Part shown: one piece after another, positions 1-9,767 of the stretch
How the letters are laid out: each line of letters opens with the position of its first letter
How positions within the stretch are numbered: position 1 is the first letter of the stretch
Origin: Roseomonas sp.
GTDB taxonomy: Bacteria > Pseudomonadota > Alphaproteobacteria > Acetobacterales > Acetobacteraceae
DNA length: 64,000 nt
NCBI GenBank assembly: GCA_020249465.1
Contig: JADCFP010000034.1
Coordinates: 1 to 64,000 of the forward strand
Direction of reading: 5' to 3'
Program-made: the position numbers and the translations under genes
Notes under the pieces: generated by a model
What the model saw: only the letters and a program-made list of their open reading frames with translations
Told to the model about the DNA's origin: nothing
Database searches by the model: none

Positions 1-2066
1 AGAAACACGCGCTGCGTGAAGCGATAAGCGCCAGCAACACCGGATTCGGTCCATTCCATATAGCGTTCGGGCGGATTGTCGGAAAGGATGAACCACCGCG
101 CGGTATCGGCGCCGTATTTCGCGATGATCGCACCCGGGTCCACCGTATTGCGCTTGGATTTGGACATTGCCTCAACCCGGCCAATCGTCACGGGTTCCGC
201 GCTGCCCTTTACGGTCGCGCTGCGCGTGCCATCGGTGGCAACGGCGAAGTCAACTTCCTCAGGATAAAGCCAGCGGCCATCAGCGCCCTTGTAGCTTTCA
301 TGCTGCACCATGCCTTGCGTGAAAAGGCCGGCGAAGGGCTCATCCACGGAAAGATGGCCGGCTTCCTTCATGGCGCGGGAGAAGAAACGCGAATAGAGCA
401 AATGCAGGATCGCATGTTCAATGCCGCCGATATACTGATCAACCGGCAACCAGCCATCCACGGCACCCTTGATCACCGGTTCCGCCGCGCGCGGCGAACA
501 GAAGCGCGCATAATACCAAGACGAATCAACGAAAGTGTCGCAGGTATCGGTCTCCCGCCGCGCGGGCTTCGCGCATTTCGGGCAGGCGATGTGCTTCCAA
601 CTTGGGTGATTGTCGAGCGGATTGCCTGGCTTCGCAAAATCCACATCATCGGGCAGGCGCACCGGCAATTGATCATCCGGTACCGGCACCACGCCGCAAT
701 CATCGCAATGGATGAAGGGGATGGGGCAGCCCCAATAGCGCTGACGAGAAACGCCCCAATCGCGCAGCCGCCAATTCACAATGCCCTGACCGGCGCCGAG
801 CTTTTCCAGCTCATCAATCACGCGCCGCTTGGCGGCGGCGACACCAAGCCCATCAAGGAAGCCTGAATTATACGCAACGCCATCTTCCGTATGTGCGACA
901 TCGCCAACCGCAAAGGTTGCGGCATCGGCACCCGGTGGCAGCACAACGGGTGTTACGGAAAGCCCATATTTACGCGCAAAATCCAGATCGCGCTGATCAT
1001 GTGCGGGGCAGCCGAAAATAGCACCCGTGCCATATTCCATCAGCACGAAATTCGCGATCCAGACCGGGTATTCGCGCCCGTTGAATGGATGCTTGACCCG
1101 GAAGCCCGTATCAAAGCCGCGCTTTTCCGCCTGTTCGATGGCAGCTTCGGATGTGCCCATGCGGCGGCATTCGGCGATGAACTCCGCCGCCTTGGCATCA
1201 CGCGCCCCGGCGGCCGCCGCCAAGGGATGCTCTGCCGCAACCGCGAGGAAGGACATGCCAAACAGGGTGTCGGGCCTAGTGGTAAAAACTTCAATCTCTG
1301 AAAGATCGCCCGCAGTCTGCGTCAACGCAAACTTCACCCGCGCCCCTTCGCTCCGCCCGATCCAGTTGGATTGCATCAGCTTCACGCGTTCCGGCCAGCG
1401 ATCCAGCCCGCCCAAAGCTTCCAGCAAATCCGGCGCAAATTTCGTAATGCTCAAAAACCATTGGCTGAGCTGCTTCTTTTCCACCAAAGCACCAGACCGC
1501 CAGCCACGCCCATCAATCACCTGTTCATTGGCAAGCACGGTGCCATCCACAGGGTCCCAATTCACCCAGGATTCCTTGCGCTCAACCAGGCCCGCGCGCC
1601 AGAAATCCAAAAGCAATTTCTGTTGCCGCCCGTAATATTCCACATCGCAGGTTGCGAATTCCCGCGCCCAATCCAGCGAAAGCCCCATGCGCTGCAATTC
1701 CGCGCGCATATTGGCGATATTGTCATAGGTCCATTTGGCCGGGTGAATGCCGCGTTCGCGCGCCGCGTTTTCCGCCGGCAGGCCAAAAGCATCCCATCCC
1801 ATGGGATGCATCACCAAATGCCCGCGCGCCCGCTTGTAGCGCGCCACCACATCACCGAGCGTATAGTTGCGCACATGGCCCATATGGATCTTGCCGCTGG
1901 GGTAGGGAAACATTTCCAGCACATAATATTTCCGCGCGTCCGCCGGCGGTACATCGGGCACCACAAAGCAGGCGCGATCCTGCCAGGCCTGCTGCCAGCG
2001 CGGCTCGGCATGGGTGAAATCATAACGCGGCGCGGATTTTTCAGCCGCTGCTGGGGTAGTGTTCAT
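1..2066 (-). CDS. leuS: Leucyl-tRNA synthetase, C-terminally truncated by the window edge
   Basis: Reverse-strand translation from ATG at 2066 gives [28 protein letters not shown]...[36 protein letters not shown]...; HMGH (HIGH-type) and MSKSKRN (KMSKS-type) motifs. Missing from the ORF track because its stop lies outside the window. Confidence 0.95.
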   Translation of the reverse strand, partial: MNTTPAAAEKSAPRYDFTHAEPRWQQAWQDRACFVVPDVPPADARKYYVLEMFPYPSGKIHMGHVRNYTLGDVVARYKRARGHLVMHPMGWDAFGLPAENAARERGIHPAKWTYDNIANMRAELQRMGLSLDWAREFATCDVEYYGRQQKLLLDFWRAGLVERKESWVNWDPVDGTVLANEQVIDGRGWRSGALVEKKQLSQWFLSITKFAPDLLEALGGLDRWPERVKLMQSNWIGRSEGARVKFALTQTAGDLSEIEVFTTRPDTLFGMSFLAVAAEHPLAAAAGARDAKAAEFIAECRRMGTSEAAIEQAEKRGFDTGFRVKHPFNGREYPVWIANFVLMEYGTGAIFGCPAHDQRDLDFARKYGLSVTPVVLPPGADAATFAVGDVAHTEDGVAYNSGFLDGLGVAAAKRRVIDELEKLGAGQGIVNWRLRDWGVSRQRYWGCPIPFIHCDDCGVVPVPDDQLPVRLPDDVDFAKPGNPLDNHPSWKHIACPKCAKPARRETDTCDTFVDSSWYYARFCSPRAAEPVIKGAVDGWLPVDQYIGGIEHAILHLLYSRFFSRAMKEAGHLSVDEPFAGLFTQGMVQHESYKGADGRWLYPEEVDFAVATDGTRSATVKGSAEPVTIGRVEAMSKSKRNTVDPGAIIAKYGADTARWFILSDNPPERYMEWTESGVAGAYRFTQRVF

Positions 2067-2245
2067 GTGAAGCGATAGCCAATACAGAAATGGAGACCAA
2101 ACCCTGCTTAGAACAGAAACCGGCTTGGGGAAATCGGCCCCGATCTTCCCGCCTGGGTCCGGCCATGGCATGAAGTGGCCATGCCTTACCTTGTCATGTT
2201 TCTGGTCCTCAGCTTCCTGACGCTGCTTGCCACCTGTGTCATGCT

Positions 2246-3217
2246 ATGATGCGGCGCTTATTTGCGGGTTTGGCGCTTTTGGCGCTGGCGGCCTGTGGCG
2301 ATCTGCCGCAGCCCTTCCGCGGCAATCCGGGTGGCATGGCTGGTCGGTTGGTGGTGCCGCCCCCCTATCGCCTGGCGGTCCCGCCGCCCGAAGCGGCGAT
2401 GCTCACCGCCACCGAATCGGAAGCCTTTGCCAAGGCCGTGGCGGCTGCGCTGCTCAAGCGCGAAGTACCGGCGGTGGCGGATGCGCCCCTGCCGCTCGAT
2501 TGGCGCTTGGCCATGGATATGCGCCTTGAAGGCAACCGCGTGGTGCCGCGCTATGCTCTGTTTGATCCTGATGGCGCCCCGCAGGGCGTGGCCGAGGGCA
2601 GCGCCATCCCGGCACGCGATTGGGCGCGCCCCAGCACGGCCCTATTCGTTGATGTGGCCAATGATGCGTCCCGCCGAGCGGCGGATTTGCTGCTGCGGGC
2701 GGAAGCGGCGCGGAAATCCACCAACCCGGCGGCGCTGGCCTCCGCAGGGCCACCGCGGCTTTATCTGCTGCCGGTGCGCGGCGCCCCGGGCGATGGAAAT
2801 GATAGCCTGACGGCGCGCATGCGCGATTCCTTGGGCGATAACGGCATTCTGGCGCAGGAAGTGGCGGATGGTGCGGGCTTTGCCGCTGATGGGCGCGTCA
2901 ATGTCGTGCCGGTTGGACGGGGCATGCAAAGGGTGGAAATCCTTTGGATCATCTCCCGCCGCGATGGGCAGGAATTGGGCCGCGTGCTGCAAATGAACGA
3001 AATCCCATCAGGGCTTTTGGACCGGCATTGGGGCGATATCGCCTTTGCCGCGGCGGCGGAGGCAGCCGGCGGTGTGCAGCGCGTGATCGAAAACGCCGGC
3101 GGCATGCCGAAGCGCGAGGGGGGTGCCAGTGAGGCCGCGCAGCCCAATGCCGCACCGGGGGGTCTCGCCCTGCCGCCCCGCGCTGCGGCGCTCCCCCGAC
3201 CCGGCGCGGCGCCGTGA
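2246..3217 (+). CDS. Hypothetical lipoprotein
   Basis: ORF with signal peptide and lipobox LALAAC; no recognised domain; overlaps the next gene by 4 nt. Confidence 0.75.
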   Translation: MMRRLFAGLALLALAACGDLPQPFRGNPGGMAGRLVVPPPYRLAVPPPEAAMLTATESEAFAKAVAAALLKREVPAVADAPLPLDWRLAMDMRLEGNRVVPRYALFDPDGAPQGVAEGSAIPARDWARPSTALFVDVANDASRRAADLLLRAEAARKSTNPAALASAGPPRLYLLPVRGAPGDGNDSLTARMRDSLGDNGILAQEVADGAGFAADGRVNVVPVGRGMQRVEILWIISRRDGQELGRVLQMNEIPSGLLDRHWGDIAFAAAAEAAGGVQRVIENAGGMPKREGGASEAAQPNAAPGGLALPPRAAALPRPGAAP

Positions 3218-3840
3218 CACGCCAGCGCATCCTGCTTTTGGGGGCAGGGGGGCATGGCAAGGCCATCGCCGATCTTTTGCTGGCGAGTGGCCGCTACGAT
3301 ATCACCGGGTTCGTGGATGCGGCGCCCAAGGCGAGCCAGGTGCTTGGCCTGCCGGTGCTGGGCGATGAAAGGCTGCTTGGTGCGCTGGCCGGGCAGGGGG
3401 TGGCGCTTGCCCATGCTGCGGTTGGCGATAACGCGAAGCGCCTTGCCGCTGCGGGCCGCCTCCGCGCGGCCGGCTTTGCCCTGCCAAGCCTGATTCACCC
3501 CGCTGCCCTGATCGGCCATGGCGCGAGGATCGGGGATGGGGCAGCTATCCTCGCCCGCGCCGTAATCGGGCCAGAGGCCGAGATCGGCCCGCTTGCGTTG
3601 ATCAATACCGGCGCGATTGTGGAACATGATTGTGTGGTGGCCGAGGCTGCGCATATCGGCCCCGGCGTGGTGCTGGCGGGTGGGGTGCGTGTTGGCGTGG
3701 CTGCCTTGATTGGCGCGGGCGCGGTGGTGCGCCCTGGTATCATCATCGGCGCGGGCGCGGTGATTGGCGCCGGCGCGGCGGTGGTGGATGATATCGCGCC
3801 TGGGGCGCGCGTGGCCGGCGTACCGGCCCGCCCTGTTTGA
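3214..3840 (+). CDS. NeuD/PglB-family sugar O-acyltransferase (left-handed beta-helix)
   Basis: ILLLGAGGHGKAIADLL N-terminus followed by hexapeptide repeats (IGHGARIGDGAAILARAVIGPEAEIG...). Confidence 0.85.
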   Translation: MTRQRILLLGAGGHGKAIADLLLASGRYDITGFVDAAPKASQVLGLPVLGDERLLGALAGQGVALAHAAVGDNAKRLAAAGRLRAAGFALPSLIHPAALIGHGARIGDGAAILARAVIGPEAEIGPLALINTGAIVEHDCVVAEAAHIGPGVVLAGGVRVGVAALIGAGAVVRPGIIIGAGAVIGAGAAVVDDIAPGARVAGVPARPV

Positions 3841-3884
3841 GCGTTTTCAAGCCAAGTGTGTTCACTTGGCGGCTCGGAAAACGC
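3841..3884 (+). repeat. Module A hairpin, copy A1
   Basis: gcgttttcaagccaagtgtgttcacttggcggctcggaaaacgc; nested inverted repeats; 44 nt, same length as the copies at 5611, 8814 and 27667. Confidence 0.85.
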
Positions 3885-3899
3885 GAGCAAACATGAAAC

Positions 3900-3941
3900 T
3901 AGAGCGTGCCCGGTGAACGAAGGTGAACGGGCATCGCTCTA
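3900..3941 (+). repeat. Module C hairpin, copy C1 (TAGAGC...GCTCTA)
   Basis: tagagcgtgcccggtgaacgaaggtgaacgggcatcgctcta; 42 nt, same length and ends as the right half of the B elements. Confidence 0.8.
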
Positions 3942-4583
3942 GGTACCAGAGATGTAGCGCGCAAAATCCGGCCCAGGGACACCACGGCGCAGCGGCACGC
4001 AGCCGGGCGGTGGGCCAGGACGGAATTGCCAGCCCTGATCCTGAACCTCTCCCAGAAAGCGATTCAGGTGCCGCATGGCACCATTGGGCAGGTCATGCAG
4101 CACCAGCATTACCGGCTCCCGCGCCGCCTTCAGCATGGCATGGGCGGTGGCGGGCCAGCCATCCGCGTCGCGGAAATCGCCGGGCACGGCATTCCACAGC
4201 ACCATGGTCGCTTGCGCCGCCATCAAATGCCGCGCTGCCGCACCATTCAGCAAATGTGCGCCCAAGGCACCGCCGCCGCCATTCGGGCGGAAATAACGCT
4301 CAGGAGCCGTAAGATCGCCCAGCAGCACATCAGTTTCCGTGATTTCATGCAAAGCCTCGGCAGCGCTGCGCCGGCCAAGCGGTGCGCCATGCGTCAGCGT
4401 ATGATTGCCGATGACATGCCCAGCATCGCGCGCCTGCGCCGCCAAGGCGCGCGACTTGGGATCACGTAATTTCTCGCCAATCACGAAAAACATCGCGGGG
4501 ATGCGTCGGCGCGCCAGCACTGCCAGCACGCCGGGTGTCGCCTCAGGCTCCGGCCCATTGTCGAAGCTGAGGCAGATGTCCAT
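3939..4583 (-). CDS. Polysaccharide deacetylase (NodB-like) family protein
   Basis: MDICLSFDNGPEPEATPGVLAVLARRRIPAMFFVIGEKL...GHVIGNHTLTHG. Start chosen at ATG 4583, because the upstream GTG lies inside repeat B1. Confidence 0.85.
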   Translation of the reverse strand: MDICLSFDNGPEPEATPGVLAVLARRRIPAMFFVIGEKLRDPKSRALAAQARDAGHVIGNHTLTHGAPLGRRSAAEALHEITETDVLLGDLTAPERYFRPNGGGGALGAHLLNGAAARHLMAAQATMVLWNAVPGDFRDADGWPATAHAMLKAAREPVMLVLHDLPNGAMRHLNRFLGEVQDQGWQFRPGPPPGCVPLRRGVPGPDFARYISGT

Positions 4584-4591
4584 TGTTAGCT

Positions 4592-4696
4592 TAGAGCAGA
4601 TCACGTTCAGATGGAATCATCTGAACGTGTGAAGATGCTCGAAAAACAAAGAGATATAGCGGGTGGCGTGAACACATGTGAACGCAACACGCTCTA
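4592..4696 (-). repeat. Composite B+C repeat element, copy B1
   Basis: tagagcagatcacgttcagatggaatcatctgaacgtgtgaagatgctcgaaaaacaaagagatatagcgggtggcgtgaacacatgtgaacgcaacacgctcta; two hairpins; homologous copies at 19736, 40451 and 62267. Confidence 0.9.
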
Positions 4697-5584
4697 ATCG
4701 CTGATGGTATTGGTGAGCGTGCCGATGCCCTCAATCGTTAGTTCCATGACATCGCCCGCCTTCAGTGTTTGCGGCGGCTGCATCGCGTAGCCCACGCCTT
4801 CCGGCGTGCCGGTCATGATCACATCGCCCGGCAGCAGGGTAAAGCCGGCAGAGAGCTGATGGATGATCTCCGGCACGTCGAAAATCATCTTGCTGGTGCG
4901 GCTCGCTTGCCGCTGTTCGCCATTAATCTTGAGACCAATCGCCAGATCAGCGGCGCTGAGATCCGCCGCCGGCACAATCACTGGGCCAAGCGGGCAGGAA
5001 CGATCCAGCGACTTGCCCTTGAACCATTGCCCATGGCGGCGCTGCAAATCGCGCCCGGTCACGTCATTGCCGATGGTCCAGCCAAAGACATGGTCAAGCG
5101 CCTTTTCCTTGGGAATATCGCGCCCGGCGGTGCCGATGATTGCTACCAGCTCAACCTCATAGTCCAGCCACTTGGTCACACCCTCATGCGTTGGGACCTT
5201 GGCATCGGGGGCAATCACGCAATCGGCGGCCTTGGTGAAGAATTGCGGGTATTTCGGCACTTCGCTGTTGGTAATGCCGCGCGTGCGATCACCTTCCGCG
5301 ACATGGTCCATGTAATTGCGGCCCACGCAGAACACATTGCGGCGCGGCTTGGGGATAGGGGCTTGCAGGGCAACGCTTGCCAGCGGCAGCAGCGCATTGG
5401 CGGGCGGATTGGCGGCGAGTGCGCGGATCGCGGCCAGCATGGCGGCGCCGCCATCAATCACGGCCAGCATGTCGCGTGCCGGCGGCATGGCGACGGCAAG
5501 GTCAAGCACGCGCCCGCCCGAAAGCAGCACGCCCGCGCGGCTTCCCGCAGCATCGGCAAAGGTGATCAGGTTCAAGGCAGCCAT
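4694..5584 (-). CDS. Fumarylacetoacetate hydrolase family protein
   Basis: VFCVGRNYMDHVAEGDR...DYEVELVAIIGTAGRDIPKEKALDHVFGWTIGNDVTGRDLQRRHGQWFKGKSLD...GDVIMTGTPEGVGYAMQPPQ. Confidence 0.93.
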   Translation of the reverse strand: MAALNLITFADAAGSRAGVLLSGGRVLDLAVAMPPARDMLAVIDGGAAMLAAIRALAANPPANALLPLASVALQAPIPKPRRNVFCVGRNYMDHVAEGDRTRGITNSEVPKYPQFFTKAADCVIAPDAKVPTHEGVTKWLDYEVELVAIIGTAGRDIPKEKALDHVFGWTIGNDVTGRDLQRRHGQWFKGKSLDRSCPLGPVIVPAADLSAADLAIGLKINGEQRQASRTSKMIFDVPEIIHQLSAGFTLLPGDVIMTGTPEGVGYAMQPPQTLKAGDVMELTIEGIGTLTNTISD

Positions 5585-5610
5585 CTGGTTTCCCCCAAAT
5601 TAAAACCGAA

Positions 5611-5654
5611 GCATTTTCAAGCCAAGTGGACCCACTTGGCGACTCGGAAAATGC
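5611..5654 (+). repeat. Module A hairpin, copy A2
   Basis: gcattttcaagccaagtggacccacttggcgactcggaaaatgc. Confidence 0.85.
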
Positions 5655-5669
5655 GACCAAGCAAAAATT

Positions 5670-5711
5670 TAGAGCATGACGGCCATGCAAACGCGGGGCA
5701 GGCATGCTCTA
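5670..5711 (+). repeat. Module C hairpin, copy C2 (diverged centre)
   Basis: tagagcatgacggccatgcaaacgcggggcaggcatgctcta; 42 nt, TAGAGC/GCTCTA ends; same 15-nt spacing from A2 as C1 from A1. Confidence 0.7.
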
Positions 5712-5761
5712 GATGGGCAGGCAAGCGCGGTCAGGGCTTTCGCGCAAGCCCCGCGCCCCGA

Positions 5762-6751
5762 TCAGGGTGCTTCAAACCGCGCGAGCCGTACTGCGGTATG
5801 CCCGCGCGGCGCCACTGGGGTTGGCATGACCAGCAGGCAATCATCATGGGGTGTGCGAATCTCTCGCACCCCATCCTGGGCAATGACGGTGCCGGCCTTC
5901 GGGATGATCTCACCGCCGCGAAATTCCCGTGCGAAAATGAAGCTATGCGAATTGGCGGTCACGGTTTCGGTCACGCGCGCCAGCAAAGGGGGCTCCGGCA
6001 ATGGGGCCGGGGCAGGGCCAATAATGCCAAAAAGCCCAAGCGCACGGCGCGCGGTGGTGGCCATGGCCGTGATGGTCGCGATTTCCCAATGCTGCCCGGC
6101 TTCCACCAGCACGGCGGCGCCGCTGCCACCTGGCTTGGTGAAATGCGCATGATCCACCAGCCGCCGCCCGGCAATATGACCAGGATCAGCCACCGTAACG
6201 CGGGGCGTGCCGAGCGATTGGCCCAGCCTGATCGCGCGTTCGGTGTCGGCAGCCAGAATCAGCGGATCGGACGGCCAGAGCATGGAATGCAAATCCACCA
6301 GCACATCCACGCTTTCGATCACGGGCAGCAATTCCCGCACGCGGCGCATCTCCCGCGAATCGCGCGGGCTTTGCAGCCGATCCTCGCCCCAAAGCCGGTT
6401 CAGATCCTCATCCAGATAGCGCGTCGCGGTCGGGTTTGCCGGATCAAAGGCCAGGAAGGCTTCGGTATTGGCGAAAATCAGACTGAGCCTGCCCCGTTCC
6501 GGCCGGATGCCCGCCACAAGCATTTCCGCCAGCACGGCGGCGCCGGCAATTTCATTGCCATGGGTCAGCGCCGCCAGCGCCAGATGCGGGCCGGGGGCGC
6601 CGGCGGTGAAGGTCCAAACGCCCGGAATGCCGCAATTGCCGCCAAGCCAAGGGCGCAAATCAGGTACCGCGAATCCGACCGCGAAATGCGGCGCTACGCG
6701 CCCCCGAGCCTCCGTGTTTGCGGATTGCGTGCCCAGCAAACTTCCCCTCAA
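5762..6751 (-). CDS. Succinylglutamate desuccinylase/aspartoacylase (AstE/AspA, M14-like) family protein
   Basis: HLALAALTHGNEIAGAAVLAEML...NPTATRYLDEDLNRLWG...VDVLVDLHSM. Confidence 0.85.
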   Translation of the reverse strand: MRGSLLGTQSANTEARGRVAPHFAVGFAVPDLRPWLGGNCGIPGVWTFTAGAPGPHLALAALTHGNEIAGAAVLAEMLVAGIRPERGRLSLIFANTEAFLAFDPANPTATRYLDEDLNRLWGEDRLQSPRDSREMRRVRELLPVIESVDVLVDLHSMLWPSDPLILAADTERAIRLGQSLGTPRVTVADPGHIAGRRLVDHAHFTKPGGSGAAVLVEAGQHWEIATITAMATTARRALGLFGIIGPAPAPLPEPPLLARVTETVTANSHSFIFAREFRGGEIIPKAGTVIAQDGVREIRTPHDDCLLVMPTPVAPRGHTAVRLARFEAP

Positions 6752-6817
6752 TTATCTTTCTGAGGGACAATTTTATACAAGTCACGTCACACGTCTATCC
6801 TGGGGAATGTTACAGAT

Positions 6818-8359
6818 ATGGTTCAGCCAATGCCGCGCGCGCCGCGCATCGCCATTCTGGGGCTGCATTTGGAAGCAAATGCCTTCGCACCGGTCACGGT
6901 GAAGGAAGATTTCGCCCGGCAATGCCTGGAACGGGGGGAAGCAATTTCGCGCCTGGCGCGTCAGCCGGTCAGCCATTTGCCATCGGAGATTCCGGGTTTC
7001 TACAAGCGCATGGATGACACCGGGCCTTGGGTGCCGCTGCCCATTCTGGTCATGGCAGCGCCGCCGGGTGGGCCAATTGATCAGAGCCTGTTGAATGACG
7101 CGCTGGATGAAATGCGTGCCGGTTTGGCGGCTGCGCTGCCCTTGGATGGTGTCTTTATTGCCAACCACGGCGCAAGCAGCGCAACGGGTGATGAGGATAG
7201 CGATGGCACCATGGCGGCGATGGTGCGCGCCATTGTCGGGCCGGCGGTGCCGATCCTGTGTACCCATGATTTGCATTGCAATATCAGCGAAAAACTGATC
7301 GGCGCCGTGGATGCCTTCATCGGCTATCGCACCAACCCGCATGTGGATATGCGCGAACGCGCTGCCGAGGCTGCCGATCTGCTGCGGGAGGCGCTTGGCG
7401 GCGAGCGTTTCGCGCGCGGCTTTGTGCGCCTGCCGATCACCCCGCCATCGGTGAGTTTGCTGACGGCGCGCGGCCCCTATGCGGATCGCATGGCGGAATG
7501 CCAGGCGCTGATGGCGCGCGATCCGCGCATTGCCAATGCTTCCATCTGCGGCGGTTTTGTCTTCTCCGATTTGCCCAAATGCGGCATGACCATCACGGTC
7601 ACAACGCGCGGCGGGGATCAGGCTTTGGCCGATGCGGCAGCGCTTGAGATCGCGCGCGCCACCTGGGCAGATCGGCAGCGTTATGTGGCGAAGCTGATGT
7701 CGCTTGCTGATGTCACCGCCCGCGCCAAGGCAGCGGCTCAGGGCGCTGACCCTGTGCTGATTGCCGATGTCGCCGATAATCCGGGCGGCGGTGGGCGCGG
7801 CAATACGGCCTATGTGCTGCGCGCCTTGCATGAAGCGGGCGTTGCGGGCGTGGTGCTTGCCAATTTCATTGATCCTGACCTGGCCGCGGAAGCCCATCAG
7901 CTCGGCGAAGGGGCGCGCTTCACCGCGCAATTCAACCGCAACCCGAGTGAATTTTCTGCAAGTTTCTCAGCCCCCGCGCGTATCCTGAAACTGTCGGATG
8001 GCAAGGGTGTGGGCCGGCGCGGCACCATGGCCGGGCGCGCCTTTGACCTTGGCCTGGCGGCGCTTTTGGAACTTGAAGGCAGCGGCATCCGCGTGGTGCT
8101 GGCGAGCCTCAGGCGCCAATGCCATGAACCGCGCATGATTGAGATGTTCGGCGTGGATATCGCCGCCGCGCGCGTGGTTGTTGTGAAATCTCGCGGGCAT
8201 TTCCGCGCCGGCTTTGATGAATTTTTCCCCGATGAGCGCATTCTGGAAGTGGATGTGCCGGGCCTTACCAGCCCCGTTCTGGTCAATTTCCCCTGGAAGC
8301 GCCTGCCGCGCCCGGTTTTCCCGATTGATCCCGGGGCGGGCTGGTCAGGGGCTGCGTAA
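6818..8359 (+). CDS. M81 family metallopeptidase (MlrC-like)
   Basis: RIAILGLHLEANAFAPVTV...DGVFIANHGASSATGDEDSDG...CTHDLHCNISEKLIGAVDAFIGYRTNPHVDM...DVADNPGGGGRGNTAYVL. Confidence 0.92.
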   Translation: MVQPMPRAPRIAILGLHLEANAFAPVTVKEDFARQCLERGEAISRLARQPVSHLPSEIPGFYKRMDDTGPWVPLPILVMAAPPGGPIDQSLLNDALDEMRAGLAAALPLDGVFIANHGASSATGDEDSDGTMAAMVRAIVGPAVPILCTHDLHCNISEKLIGAVDAFIGYRTNPHVDMRERAAEAADLLREALGGERFARGFVRLPITPPSVSLLTARGPYADRMAECQALMARDPRIANASICGGFVFSDLPKCGMTITVTTRGGDQALADAAALEIARATWADRQRYVAKLMSLADVTARAKAAAQGADPVLIADVADNPGGGGRGNTAYVLRALHEAGVAGVVLANFIDPDLAAEAHQLGEGARFTAQFNRNPSEFSASFSAPARILKLSDGKGVGRRGTMAGRAFDLGLAALLELEGSGIRVVLASLRRQCHEPRMIEMFGVDIAAARVVVVKSRGHFRAGFDEFFPDERILEVDVPGLTSPVLVNFPWKRLPRPVFPIDPGAGWSGAA

Positions 8360-8400
8360 ACCGCCACATTGGTTCAAACATTTTTCTGGAGACACGCATC

Positions 8401-8805
8401 ATGACCGCAACCATCATCACCACGCGCGACGGCGGCCCGCTGCACTTCAAGGGTGAGCTCACCCTGAAGGGCACACCAATTGAAGGCGGCGAGGCTTGGC
8501 TCTGCCGCTGCGGTGCGACCAAGAATGGCCCCTGGTGCGATGGCAGCCACAAGAGTGCTGGGATTCCGCTGACAGGCGCGCCGGCCAAGCGCGAAGGGCG
8601 CGATATTTCCGGCGTGACCGGGCCGGTCAATCTGGACCCGCAGCCGAATGGTTCGGTGCGCGCTTCCGGGCCGATGATCGTACAGAACGCCGCAGGTGAG
8701 GAGATTGACCGCACCCCGCAGGCTTCCTTCTGCCGCTGCGGCCAAACCGCCAAGGCGCCCTATTGCGATGGCAGCCACAAGAAGGCGGGTTTTACGGCGC
8801 CCTAA
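8401..8805 (+). CDS. CDGSH-type iron-sulfur protein with two CDGSH motifs
   Basis: CRCGATKNGPWCDGSHK and CRCGQTAKAPYCDGSHKK. Confidence 0.93.
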   Translation: MTATIITTRDGGPLHFKGELTLKGTPIEGGEAWLCRCGATKNGPWCDGSHKSAGIPLTGAPAKREGRDISGVTGPVNLDPQPNGSVRASGPMIVQNAAGEEIDRTPQASFCRCGQTAKAPYCDGSHKKAGFTAP

Positions 8806-8813
8806 TTTTTGGA

Positions 8814-8875
8814 GCATTTTCAAGCCAAGTGGCTTCACTTGGCGGCTCGGAAAATGCGACCCAAGAAAGACTCTA
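8814..8875 (+). repeat. Module A hairpin, copy A3, with residual CTCTA terminus (module C apparently lost)
   Basis: gcattttcaagccaagtggcttcacttggcggctcggaaaatgc (8814-8857), then gacccaagaaaga, then ctcta (8871-8875). Confidence 0.75.
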
Positions 8876-9607
8876 TCTCCGCGCGCGGCGCGCTTCAGCG
8901 ACCGCGCGTTCCAGATCCGCAAGCGGCACCGCGCCCGGAATGAAGGCATCGCCAATGATCAAGGCGGGCGTGCCTTCAATGCGGAGCGCGCGGGCCAGTT
9001 CCATGTTGGCATCAATGCGCTGCTGCAAGGCAGGGTCGAGCATATCGCGCTGCCAGCGGGGGATATCCATGCCAATCCGCTCGGCCTCCGCACGCATCAC
9101 CGCTTCCGTTGGCTCTCCGCGCAGCGCCATCAGCCGATCATAGAATTCATTGTATTTGCCCTGGCGTTGCGCGGCGAGCAAAGCCCGCGCGGCAACGACG
9201 GATGCCGGGCCAAGCACTGGCAAATCCTTCATCACCACGCGGATATTGCGGTCCTTCCGCAGCAATTCTGCCATTTCGCCAGCCAGCCTTTTGCAAAAGG
9301 GGCAGCGCGCGTCGAAAAACTCCACAATCGTGACATCACCGCGCGGATTGCCGCGCACCGGGTCGGCGGGGTTGCGCAAAAGCGCTGCCTCATGCGCGCG
9401 AATGGCGGTGGCTTGGGAGGCATTGCGTTCAAAATCCTCAGCCGCTTGCAGCGCGGCCAAGCCTTCGCGGAGCAGGGTCGGGTCGCGGCGCAGCGCATCA
9501 CGCAGAATGGTCAGGATTTCGGCCCGCTGCGCTTCCGTGAAGCTCTGGGCCAAGGCGGGGCCGGCCAGGGTTGCGGCAAGGGCGGAAAGCAGCAGGCGTC
9601 TTTGCAT
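8873..9607 (-). CDS. DsbA-family thioredoxin-like thiol:disulfide oxidoreductase, exported
   Basis: Signal peptide; VTIVEFFDARCPFCKRLAGEM (CPFC active site); DLPVLGPASVVAARALLAAQRQGKYNEFYDRLM. Confidence 0.92.
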   Translation of the reverse strand: MQRRLLLSALAATLAGPALAQSFTEAQRAEILTILRDALRRDPTLLREGLAALQAAEDFERNASQATAIRAHEAALLRNPADPVRGNPRGDVTIVEFFDARCPFCKRLAGEMAELLRKDRNIRVVMKDLPVLGPASVVAARALLAAQRQGKYNEFYDRLMALRGEPTEAVMRAEAERIGMDIPRWQRDMLDPALQQRIDANMELARALRIEGTPALIIGDAFIPGAVPLADLERAVAEARRARR

Positions 9608-9767
9608 AATGGCGGGGTCCCCGGCGTGGTAATCCCCTTAACCAAGCCTGCCCCGCGCCATGAGGCAAGCAGCGATTCTGACGCCCCGCCCTTGGACTCG
9701 GGCGCTTCTATGCTAATCCGTATCCGCGACGCGCCTGCCGGCGCGGCCAGTCAGGAAGAATAGTGGC

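Noticed and set aside
300-2078. Plus-strand ORFs over the first 2 kb
   Set aside because: Shadow ORFs antisense to leuS; no recognisable domains; the minus-strand leuS frame is open to the window edge.
4769-6763. 664-aa plus-strand ORF
   Set aside because: Antisense to the FAH-hydrolase and AstE/AspA-like genes; His/Arg-rich composition typical of GC-rich shadow frames.
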